From NCBI GenBank assembly GCA_947625445.1, contig CANQOM010000044.1, positions 1 through 10,828 on the forward strand: a stretch of 10,828 nt of DNA, given 5' to 3'. This DNA is from Candidatus Gastranaerophilales bacterium (GTDB lineage: Bacteria > Cyanobacteriota > Vampirovibrionia > Gastranaerophilales > Gastranaerophilaceae). Positions 1-5,810 of the stretch are shown in pieces. The notes beneath the pieces were generated by a model that saw only the letters and a program-made list of their open reading frames with translations, did no database searches and had not been told where the DNA came from. How positions within the stretch are numbered: position 1 is the first letter of the stretch; the number at the start of each line of letters is the position of its first letter. The position numbers and the translations under genes are program-made.

Positions 1-150
1 TAACAATGCTCTATACAAGTACGATTTTGTTACCTGTGAATGCTCCACAGGTGGGTAAGCGCCTTAACAAATCCGTTTCCTGCTGCGTGGCAGGTCTACT
101 GCATTGTTATGAGAGTCGTCTTTCCCTATAAATCAAGATGTAGGAACAAA
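1..150 (+). ncRNA. Probable structured RNA, 6S-like, partial at left edge
   Basis: No credible protein is encoded here, and positions 30-100 are clearly richer in G/C than the surroundings. Visible pairings form an ordered fold. TAACAATGC (1-9) pairs perfectly with GCATTGTTA (101-109). Positions 23-31 pair with 66-73 with one bulge. ACCTGTG (32-38) pairs with CACAGGT (46-52) around a 7-nt loop. CCTGC (79-83) pairs with GCAGG (90-94). The result is a closing stem, an asymmetric bubble with a small hairpin on its 3' side, and an apical arm, which is the general layout of 6S RNA, the RNA that binds the RNA polymerase holoenzyme. The stretch GGGTAAGCGCCTTAA (53-67) is reminiscent of the 3' strand of 6S upper arms. 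The 5' end lies outside the window and the 3' end is not defined. The 6S name is a guess; an unclassified RNA or cis-regulatory leader is the alternative. I saw no SRP GGAAG loop, tmRNA or RNase P signature. Confidence 0.42.
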
Positions 151-154
151 ATAA

Positions 155-220
155 ATACCCATATAGAGCTTTTTTATTATAACACGTATTTTGTATTTTT
201 TCATTATTCCATATGGGTAT
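155..220. repeat. 10-bp perfect inverted repeat upstream of the phosphoesterase operon
   Basis: ATACCCATAT (155-164) is the exact reverse complement of ATATGGGTAT (211-220); 46 bp of very AT-rich DNA separate the arms. The right arm covers the position where the -35 element of the 237-242 promoter would lie. The pair could be two operator half-sites, or the arms of a long hairpin in read-through RNA. The repeat itself is seen directly; any role is inference. Confidence 0.4.
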
Positions 221-233
221 ATTTAATAAAATC

Positions 234-242
234 TGTTATAAT
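234..242 (+). promoter_or_regulatory. Extended -10 promoter of the phosphoesterase operon
   Basis: The sequence TGTTATAAT has a TG dinucleotide one base before a consensus TATAAT (237-242), the classical extended -10 form for the vegetative sigma factor. No good -35 hexamer lies 17 bp upstream (214-219 is TGGGTA), which extended -10 promoters tolerate. Transcription would begin near 248-250, that is, at the ATG at 249. Confidence 0.55.
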
Positions 243-248
243 CTTTTT

Positions 249-1196
249 ATGAAGAATTTATTTAAAGATTGTTTGTTAATATTATTTGTTGTTGTAATAA
301 TGTTTTTTATTACCGAACAACCTTCATTTTCCGGCACATTAAAATTTGTTCAATTATCGGATATACATTATTCTCTGGTGGAAGATGATTCTAACGGTTA
401 TAAATTATTAGCACAATCAAGACCGTTATTAAAAGATGCAATATGCCAGATTAACAATATTAAAAATGTTGATTTTGTTATGATAACAGGTGACGGAATA
501 GATAAACCCGAAAAAACTTCACTTTATAAACTTACTGCCGAATTAAATAAGATTAAATACCCTTGGTATTTTGCTCTTGGAAATCATGATACAACCACTT
601 CTGGTTATTTAACTAAAACTAATTTTTTAAAAATTTTGAAAGAAACAAATCATAATTATAAATTTGACAGTTTATATTATACATTTAAACCCAAAAAGGG
701 ATTTCGTGTTATTGTACTTGACGGAGCTAAAAATAAGGGAATTTCTTCTCATGGCATTCTCCCTCAAGAACAATTGGACTGGCTTGATAGTATTTTAACC
801 AAATCAAAAAATGATATAGTTCTTATTTATTTGCATTTTCCTTTAATAACTCCTTATGAAGATAAAATGCATGAAATAATTAATAAAGAAGAATTTAAAA
901 ATGTCTTAAAAAAATATAAGATGCCGATAGCAATATTTACAGGTCATTATCATGCAGCCAAAATAACAAAAAGAGGAAATATTCTTCATGTTTCAACCCC
1001 TGCTCTTGCCGGTTATCCTAACGCATTTCGGGTTGTTGAAGTTGATAATAGCAGAAGACAGGTTATATTTAAAATCCAAATGCCTGAAACTAATTTAAAA
1101 GAACTACAAACAAAAACAAGAATATTAACCTTAGGCGGTGCAAAATTTTATGGCAGAGAAAGAGACCGTAACGCTACAATTATTATAGAAAAATAA
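249..1196 (+). CDS. Calcineurin-like metallophosphoesterase, exported or membrane-anchored
   Basis: This 315-residue protein carries the full two-metal phosphoesterase motif set: D38-x-H40 (SDIH), G81-D82 with D85, G111-N-H-D114, H196 (LHFP) and G232-H-Y-H235. It also has the GILPQEQLDWL segment typical of the class III cyclic-nucleotide phosphodiesterase/CpdA-like branch. An N-terminal segment, charged residues followed by a hydrophobic stretch at about 8-22, looks like a signal peptide or anchor, so the enzyme probably acts outside the cytoplasmic membrane. The substrate (cyclic nucleotide, nucleotide or phospholipid ester) cannot be told from sequence. An in-frame ATG at 213 would add 12 residues, but a strong -10 box lies inside that extension and neither start has a Shine-Dalgarno. 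The ATG at 249 also gives a normal signal peptide, so it is preferred. The gene heads a tight three-gene operon, with 12 bp to the next gene. Confidence 0.85.
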   Translation: MKNLFKDCLLILFVVVIMFFITEQPSFSGTLKFVQLSDIHYSLVEDDSNGYKLLAQSRPLLKDAICQINNIKNVDFVMITGDGIDKPEKTSLYKLTAELNKIKYPWYFALGNHDTTTSGYLTKTNFLKILKETNHNYKFDSLYYTFKPKKGFRVIVLDGAKNKGISSHGILPQEQLDWLDSILTKSKNDIVLIYLHFPLITPYEDKMHEIINKEEFKNVLKKYKMPIAIFTGHYHAAKITKRGNILHVSTPALAGYPNAFRVVEVDNSRRQVIFKIQMPETNLKELQTKTRILTLGGAKFYGRERDRNATIIIEK

Positions 1197-1208
1197 AAGA
1201 GTAAAATT

Positions 1209-2150
1209 ATGAAGAAAAAAGATGATTTTAAAGTTAAATTTTGGGGTGTCAGAGGTTCGTATCCCGTTGTCAATAAAAACTTCCTTAAATATGGAGGTAA
1301 TACTTCTTGTGTTGAAGTTATAGCCGGTAATCACAGAATTATTCTTGATGCAGGAACGGGTATTATTCCTTTGGGAGATAAGATTTTTAAAGAACATATT
1401 TCTTCAAGTGATACTATGGCAGACAGAGAGCCGGTTGATGTTACTCTTTTACTCAGTCATGTTCATCAGGATCATATTCAAGGTTTGAATTTTTTTAAAC
1501 CGGCAAATATTTTAACTACTCAATTGGCTTTATATGGGTTTAGCGGTAATAATCAAACTCTTGATAAGACTCTTGCAGAACTTGTTTACGGTAAATCGTT
1601 TCCTATGACGATTTATGATATTACTGCAGATTATAATATTAATGATATTTCGGAATCTGAAATAATTATAATTAATCCGAAAAGTCATAAACGTAGTGTT
1701 AAACGAATATCTGACATTAAAAATTCCGATATAAATGATGATGAGATTGTGATTTCTATGCTAAAATCTAATTCACATCCAAATTTTGGAGTTTTGTTCT
1801 TTAAAATTCAGTATAAAAATAAATCACTTGTATATGCAACAGATACAGAATGTTATTACGGCGGTTCAAGAAAATTGGAATTGTTTGCTAAAGATGTTGA
1901 TTTATTAATACATGATAGTCAATATACCACAGAAGATTATTTGTCAAATGCGTCTCCTAAGCAAGGTTTTGGTCATTCCACTTTTGAGATGGCGCTTAAC
2001 AGTGCTTCTGCTTCTTGTGCTAAAAAACTTGCATTATTCCATTTTGACCCTTCTTATAATGATGAAAAATTGACTTTTATAGAAAATTATTTAATATCTA
2101 AGAATCCGAATTGTTTTCTTGCTAAAGAAGGTATGGAAATTTGTATTTAA
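1209..2150 (+). CDS. MBL-fold metal-dependent hydrolase, FWGVRGS type
   Basis: This 313-residue protein of the metallo-beta-lactamase superfamily opens with the FWGVRGS segment (11-17) and a YGGNTSC motif (28-34), typical of the PhnP/cyclic-phosphodiesterase-like group (COG1235-type). The metal ligands are visible: H84-x-H86-x-D88-H89, H190 (in SHPN), D212 (in YATDTE) and H278 (in FHFDPSYND). H235-D236 and H256 lie in conserved-looking positions. There is no signal peptide, so it is probably cytoplasmic. Relatives hydrolyse phosphodiester bonds such as cyclic nucleotides, but the substrate here is unknown. The start is ATG with a weak AAGAG-like site about 8 nt upstream. The gene follows the phosphoesterase by 12 bp, and its last 10 bases overlap the next gene, so translational coupling is likely. 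The 55 residues between the first and second halves (about 130-185) are rich in I, D, N and S and look like a variable insert. Confidence 0.83.
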   Translation: MKKKDDFKVKFWGVRGSYPVVNKNFLKYGGNTSCVEVIAGNHRIILDAGTGIIPLGDKIFKEHISSSDTMADREPVDVTLLLSHVHQDHIQGLNFFKPANILTTQLALYGFSGNNQTLDKTLAELVYGKSFPMTIYDITADYNINDISESEIIIINPKSHKRSVKRISDIKNSDINDDEIVISMLKSNSHPNFGVLFFKIQYKNKSLVYATDTECYYGGSRKLELFAKDVDLLIHDSQYTTEDYLSNASPKQGFGHSTFEMALNSASASCAKKLALFHFDPSYNDEKLTFIENYLISKNPNCFLAKEGMEICI

Positions 2151-2698
2151 AAAAATTATTAACTCTAATCGTATTTATATCTTTTAGTGCACTATCGGCA
2201 TATTCTGACGAAGAAATAAAAGCTCAAAATAATGCATATAGACATAATAATAAAGGATTAATTTATCTTCAGGATAAATATTATTTTGGAGCAATAAAAG
2301 AATTTCAGATTGCCATAGATTTAAGCCCCAATACTCAGGCAAGTTCCGTATATTATATAAATTTAGGTAAAACATATGAAGAAATCGGTTATAGCAATCT
2401 TGCAATGCCATACTTTGAAAAAGCTCTTTCTCTCAATCCTTTGAATTTTAATAATTATCTTAAATTAGTTGAAAACTATAAAAAACAGGGTATTGTTGAT
2501 TCTAAAATTATAGAATATCAGAAAAAAACAAATTCTCCTTTAAATGATGTCATTATTGGGCTCTTGTATATACAAAAAGGACACATAACAACCGGTATAA
2601 CAATGTTAGATGATTTTTGCAATAAAGAACCTGATTTATTGATTACTTCAGGTATAAAAGCTTATATTGACAGATTGGTTAAGGAAAAATTAGAATAA
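2141..2698 (+). CDS. Secreted or periplasmic TPR-repeat protein, TTG start
   Basis: This 185-residue protein has a clear signal peptide: MYLKK, a hydrophobic core at about 6-19, and probable cleavage near ALSA (17-20) or SAYS (19-22). Two good tetratricopeptide repeats follow, at about 33-66 and 70-103 (consensus A/L/Y spacing, ending in LSP and LNP). Weaker helical repeats lie at about 106-130 and 133-166. TPR proteins are scaffolds for protein-protein contacts; no catalytic motif is present. The start is TTG at 2141, preceded by GAAGG (2127-2131). An in-frame stop at 2123-2125 and the absence of any ATG in between leave no alternative start that keeps the signal peptide. It overlaps the MBL gene by 10 bp. 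Its last 37 bp overlap the PHP gene on the other strand. It may support the exported phosphoesterase in the envelope (inference). Confidence 0.75.
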   Translation: MYLKKLLTLIVFISFSALSAYSDEEIKAQNNAYRHNNKGLIYLQDKYYFGAIKEFQIAIDLSPNTQASSVYYINLGKTYEEIGYSNLAMPYFEKALSLNPLNFNNYLKLVENYKKQGIVDSKIIEYQKKTNSPLNDVIIGLLYIQKGHITTGITMLDDFCNKEPDLLITSGIKAYIDRLVKEKLE

Positions 2699-3330
2699 AT
2701 TTTTCCGTGAAAATCCGAACCGCCTGTCATTATAAGATTATATTTTTTTGCAATATTATATACAGTTTTTCTTTTATGAAATTTAACTATACTTCTTAAT
2801 CTTTTATATGGATAAAATACTTCAATACCTTCAAGTCCTATTTCGATAAGAGATTTAATAAAGAGTTCAAGATTTATTACGGGATAGCATGCAGGATGAG
2901 CAAGTACACTAATTCCGCCGGCTTTTTTTATTATTTCTATTACTTTTTTACTGTCTCTTAATTTAAATAATCTCGTTAATTTACATTTACTTTCAGCTTC
3001 ATTTTTGGCAATAATTTGTTTAATTTCTTCATTATTAATGTCAATTCCGTATGCTAAAATATGTATATATACTCCCTGATAAATACAATCAAATTCCGTT
3101 GCGGGAATGATTATATTTGAGTGTTGAAATTCAACATTCTTATATGATGCCATAGTATTATGGTCTGTTATTGAAATATATTTCATTCCTATCTTTTTTG
3201 CGGTTTCAAGTATTTCACAAGGAGAAATTTTACCATCCGATTCATTAGAATGGATATGTAAATCGACATTTTTTCGGTAATCTTCTTCCGTAAAAGATGT
3301 TAATAAATTTTTTAATTCTTCTCTTATCAT
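2662..3330 (-). CDS. PHP-domain phosphoesterase, short form
   Basis: This 222-residue protein of the polymerase-and-histidinol-phosphatase (PHP) superfamily has its metal-binding motifs in order: H25-x-H27 with D32 (DLHIHSNESDG), D56-H57 (SITDHNT), E79 (PATEFDC), H90, H145 (VLAHPAC), and D206-x-H208 (GGSDFHG). The closest group by motif is the YciV/RNase AM-like family (COG0613), which hydrolyses 3',5'-nucleoside bisphosphates or short RNA 5' ends. Members are usually about 280-290 residues. This one lacks most of the mid-protein insertion normally found between E79 and the VLAHP motif, and it ends only 13 residues after SDFHG. All metal ligands remain, so it is probably active, but the substrate is open. 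The start is ATG at 3330, giving a normal N terminus before DLHIH. It stands alone on the minus strand, divergent from the membrane-protein gene and convergent with the TPR gene. Confidence 0.8.
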   Translation of the reverse strand: MIREELKNLLTSFTEEDYRKNVDLHIHSNESDGKISPCEILETAKKIGMKYISITDHNTMASYKNVEFQHSNIIIPATEFDCIYQGVYIHILAYGIDINNEEIKQIIAKNEAESKCKLTRLFKLRDSKKVIEIIKKAGGISVLAHPACYPVINLELFIKSLIEIGLEGIEVFYPYKRLRSIVKFHKRKTVYNIAKKYNLIMTGGSDFHGKIYSNFSLTNLSI

Positions 3331-3337
3331 GCTACAC

Positions 3338-3366
3338 TTAACTCAGTCATACTAATATGCTATTAT
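3338..3366 (+). promoter_or_regulatory. Promoter of the membrane protein-transglutaminase operon
   Basis: A TATTAT -10 (3361-3366) is preceded by an extended TG (3358-3359). TTAACT (3338-3343) sits 17 bp upstream and matches the -35 consensus at four of six bases. Transcription would start near 3373, giving a leader of about 14 nt with the AGAGGA ribosome site just before the 3387 ATG. Confidence 0.5.
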
Positions 3367-3393
3367 AAAAATGAAAAAGAGGAAGCATGTCAA
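3362..3393 (-). promoter_or_regulatory. Possible divergent promoter of the PHP gene
   Basis: Read on the minus strand, TATAAT occupies 3367-3362, overlapping the -10 of the opposite promoter. A perfect TTGACA occupies 3393-3388, over the ATG of the membrane-protein gene. The spacer between them is 20 bp, longer than the usual 16-18, so either the pair is used poorly or only the -10 is real. Transcription would start near 3355, about 25 nt before the PHP ATG. Confidence 0.3.
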
Positions 3394-4406
3394 AACAAAA
3401 ATCCAATAAATTTACAGAAGTATTTAAAATATTCTTTTCAAGCTTAAAAATATATTTTCTTTATCTTGATCAATTTTTAAAATATCTTGCTTTTCCTGTG
3501 TTTGGACAACTTCTTTGTATTTTTATTATTTTTACTTTGACTTATTTCTATTCTAAAAATTATGAATATTTATATAATCTTAATCCTTTTTTTCATAGCG
3601 GAAATAATTTATACATAATATTTTGGGTTATACTTATACCTTTTCTTATAGTTCTGATTAGGGCTGCATATAAGTATATTATTGCTTTTGAATCATTAAA
3701 TATTGTTTTTAGTATGGTGAATGAAAATAAAAAAGTTAAGAATATTGATTTTGCATTAAATGACAGAGCCATCGAAAGAAGATTGTTCGGATATGTTTTA
3801 TTAATGTTATTTGTTACTTTAATTTTAATTTTACCTGCTTTAGTATTTAAATTCCCTCTAATTCTTTTAGTAATATCTCCAATTTTATGGATATATTTAT
3901 GTTTAAGTTTTCAGGTTCATGCTTTAGAAACTGATACATCAGCTTTTCAGGCAATTGTCAGAAGCTTTAAATTGGTTAAAGGCAATGTATTTCCTACTAT
4001 TATTCTGATGGTTTTATGTATTATTTTGACTTATTGGTTTATAACTTCTTTATTTATTTGGGCATTGGATAAAATATCAGTTACTCACTTCTTTATTAAT
4101 TTATCAATACCTTTTTTGGATTTAATTTATCAAAATACGTATAATAATATAATGAACACAATTATGGGTTATGAAAGTGTATTGCCTAAAAATATCTATA
4201 ACAATTTGATGCCGGATACGGTTACTATGGCTAAAATGCTCGTTGAATCTGTTATTAACTCAATATTAATAGCATTTACTCTCCCGTTTAGGTGTTGTTG
4301 TTTTACAAAATTATATAAATTGTATGATTCTGAACAAATTAAAGAAATTTCAAAAGAATCCGATGAAATAATTAAACGTGCTACAGGAAGAAAAAGAAAG
4401 AATTAA
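3387..4406 (+). CDS. Six-helix integral membrane protein, function unknown
   Basis: This 339-residue protein has about six hydrophobic segments: near 34-54, 74-94, 134-154, 158-177, 202-226 and 284-303. The loop after helix 4, ALETDTSAFQAIVRSFKLVKGN (179-200), has the pattern E-x-x-S/T-x-x-x-A-x-x-R-S-x-x-L-x-K-G-N, which recurs in YIP1/DUF975/glycerophosphodiester-phosphodiesterase-membrane-domain-like proteins. I therefore place it loosely with those uncharacterised membrane families. Three consecutive cysteines (303-305, in FRCCCF) follow the last helix. The C-terminal tail is short, charged and lysine/arginine-rich. There is no enzyme motif. The start is ATG at 3387 with AGAGGAAG directly upstream; the spacing is short (about 4 nt from GAGG). 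It leads an operon with a zinc-ribbon gene (9 bp gap) and a transglutaminase-like gene. Confidence 0.72.
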   Translation: MSKQKSNKFTEVFKIFFSSLKIYFLYLDQFLKYLAFPVFGQLLCIFIIFTLTYFYSKNYEYLYNLNPFFHSGNNLYIIFWVILIPFLIVLIRAAYKYIIAFESLNIVFSMVNENKKVKNIDFALNDRAIERRLFGYVLLMLFVTLILILPALVFKFPLILLVISPILWIYLCLSFQVHALETDTSAFQAIVRSFKLVKGNVFPTIILMVLCIILTYWFITSLFIWALDKISVTHFFINLSIPFLDLIYQNTYNNIMNTIMGYESVLPKNIYNNLMPDTVTMAKMLVESVINSILIAFTLPFRCCCFTKLYKLYDSEQIKEISKESDEIIKRATGRKRKN

Positions 4407-4415
4407 ATTAGAATT

Positions 4416-4631
4416 ATGTTTAGATGTAAAAAATGTAATTCAATTGATAAATTTGAAGTAATGTTTAATCCTGATTATAAAGGGCCTAAAAATTATGAGG
4501 TTAAACGTACCAAAAATAATGATATTCAAATTAGTGTTGACGGTTATACTTTTATTCCGGATTTAAACTTTATGAATAAACATGCAGTTTGCAGATATTG
4601 CGGAAATATAAATTGTTGGGACTATAATTAA
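4416..4631 (+). CDS. Small zinc-ribbon-like protein, function unknown
   Basis: This 71-residue protein has two CxxC knuckles at its ends, C4-K-K-C7 and C59-R-Y-C62, plus C67. This suggests a single structural zinc site closing the chain into a ribbon. The 51 residues between the knuckles are polar and beta-prone (FIPDLNF, YEVKRT) without a recognised domain. It is cytoplasmic by composition. The start ATG follows the membrane-protein stop by 9 bp; only a weak A-rich ribosome site is seen, so translation may depend on coupling. The flanking cysteine knuckles and the operon position argue that it is real despite its size. A nucleic-acid-binding or partner-binding role is possible but not shown. 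Confidence 0.62.
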   Translation: MFRCKKCNSIDKFEVMFNPDYKGPKNYEVKRTKNNDIQISVDGYTFIPDLNFMNKHAVCRYCGNINCWDYN

Positions 4632-4633
4632 TA

Positions 4634-4647
4634 GTTGCATTTGCAAC
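4634..4647. repeat. Palindrome GTTGCA-TT-TGCAAC in the leader of the transglutaminase gene
   Basis: This perfect 6-bp inverted repeat with a 2-bp centre lies in the 40-bp gap between the zinc-ribbon stop (4631) and the transglutaminase start (4672). In DNA it has the size of a dimeric repressor site. In RNA it would fold as GTTGC-ATTT-GCAAC, a small hairpin just upstream of the AAGGA ribosome site (4656-4660). There is no T-run after it, so it is not a normal terminator. Confidence 0.35.
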
Positions 4648-4671
4648 AGATAACTAAGGATAGTTTTTGAA

Positions 4672-5772
4672 ATGAAAAAGATTAAAAAGAAACATAAGAA
4701 AAAAAATAGTAAGAATATATATTTTTTGGTGGCTATTTTACTTTGGGTTGGGTTTTTTCTAATTATTCCTGATGAATATTTGGGAAGAATAAAAGAAACA
4801 ATTATCAGTAACACTATACAAAAAAAACAACAGGAACCTTTAAATGATGAAGAAATTACAAGAAAAGAATTTCCATATAGCCCCAAAAAATTAAAGTCAC
4901 CTTCTGATTTTCTTGAATATAAAAAAATTAAATATAAATATATTTATACCTTTGATTTTTCGGAAAAAAACGATAAATTTATTTTTAATGTTACGCTTCC
5001 GGAAAGTATAGAGAATGTGCAGTATATATATAATGAAAAATTTATTCAACTAAAACCCAATAAATTATTCTATGATGAGAATATGAATAAAGTTGCTGAA
5101 TATATAGTGAAAAATGTCGAAGTACCACAACTGGATATAGTTATTGAAGGAGTTGCACAACTTAGAACTTATGATTTAGATACCGCAAAAAGACTTAATA
5201 AAAATATTTCTGTTGAAAAGAATCTCAATCGATATTTACAACCTGAAAAATATATAGAATCTGATGATACATATGTTAAAACAATAGCAGCCCAAGTAAA
5301 AGGGGCTAATAGAGAAGAAACGGTTAAAAATATATATGAATATATGCAAAATAATAATTTTAAATATATTTTATCATCTGAAGTACGGGGGGCAAGACAG
5401 GTTTTAATAAGCCGTCAGGGTAAGTGTGTTGATTTTGCTGCGGCAATGGTTGCTTTATGCAGAGCTAATAATATACCTGCAAGAATTGCGGCAGGTATTC
5501 TGGCTCTAAATGGAGAAACAGGAACAGGACATGCCTGGGTAGAAGTTTATTTTGACGAATACGGTTGGGTTACTTTTGAGCCGACTTCTGCGGGTATTCT
5601 TGTAAATTTTGACCAAAATGGTAATTTTATTGATAAACAACAATCTTACATTTTTGAAAAAATTCCAACTAATTATATAAAAGTTGGTAATAATATTTTC
5701 TATAATGAAGAATGGTTTTTTTCTTCCGGACAGGTTTTTATGACTTCCAAATTGCAAACTCAGGAAATTTAA
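4672..5772 (+). CDS. Membrane-anchored transglutaminase-like protein
   Basis: This 366-residue protein has a very basic N-terminal tail (KK-rich, residues 2-14), one transmembrane helix (about 16-33) and a long extracytoplasmic region. That region ends in a transglutaminase-like/cysteine-protease core. The core motifs are Q249-G-K-C252-V-D (nucleophile C252), G286-H287-A-W-V-E-V-Y (H287) and G298-W-V-T-F-E303-P-T. The third catalytic position is usually Asp in this fold; Glu occurs in the FEPT variant of bacterial TgpA-like proteins, so it is not a sign of decay. The residues before the core (about 80-180) are beta-rich with no recognised domain. Known relatives cross-link or cleave proteins or act in wall or lipoprotein processing; the substrate here is unknown. 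The start is supported by AAGGA 11 nt upstream and by the K-rich-then-hydrophobic anchor. The gene ends 2 bp before the dnaA stop on the opposite strand. Confidence 0.82.
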   Translation: MKKIKKKHKKKNSKNIYFLVAILLWVGFFLIIPDEYLGRIKETIISNTIQKKQQEPLNDEEITRKEFPYSPKKLKSPSDFLEYKKIKYKYIYTFDFSEKNDKFIFNVTLPESIENVQYIYNEKFIQLKPNKLFYDENMNKVAEYIVKNVEVPQLDIVIEGVAQLRTYDLDTAKRLNKNISVEKNLNRYLQPEKYIESDDTYVKTIAAQVKGANREETVKNIYEYMQNNNFKYILSSEVRGARQVLISRQGKCVDFAAAMVALCRANNIPARIAAGILALNGETGTGHAWVEVYFDEYGWVTFEPTSAGILVNFDQNGNFIDKQQSYIFEKIPTNYIKVGNNIFYNEEWFFSSGQVFMTSKLQTQEI

Positions 5773-5810
5773 AGTTAATCATTAATTATATCTGTTAATT
5801 CTTTAATTTC
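5764..5810. terminator. Possible AT-rich bidirectional stem at the convergent junction
   Basis: GAAATTTAAAGTTAA (5764-5778) can pair imperfectly with TTAATTCTTTAATTTC (5795-5810) across the junction of the converging transglutaminase and dnaA genes. The stem has bulges and almost no G/C, and the sequence lies largely inside the dnaA 3' end. It could slow polymerases from both sides, but in DNA this AT-rich such a match can occur by chance. Confidence 0.2.

Noticed and set aside
1..150. SRP RNA, tmRNA or RNase P RNA
   Set aside because: The diagnostic GGAAG tetraloop region of SRP RNA, the tRNA-like end of tmRNA and the conserved ACAGAA core of RNase P were not found on either strand.
213..248. 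Upstream ATG start for the metallophosphoesterase
   Set aside because: A consensus extended -10 box lies inside the 12-codon extension and there is no Shine-Dalgarno; the ATG at 249 begins a normal signal peptide.
40..252. 70-residue open frame at the left edge
   Set aside because: It crosses the folded RNA region and the -10 promoter, has no ribosome site and encodes no recognisable domain.
4634..4647. Intrinsic terminator after the zinc-ribbon gene
   Set aside because: The hairpin stem is only 5-6 bp and is not followed by a T-run; a ribosome site and a start codon follow instead.
5579..5593. Inactivated transglutaminase because Glu replaces the catalytic Asp
   Set aside because: The W-V-x-F-E-P-T form is common among bacterial TgpA-like proteins, and the Cys and His are intact, so decay is not supported.
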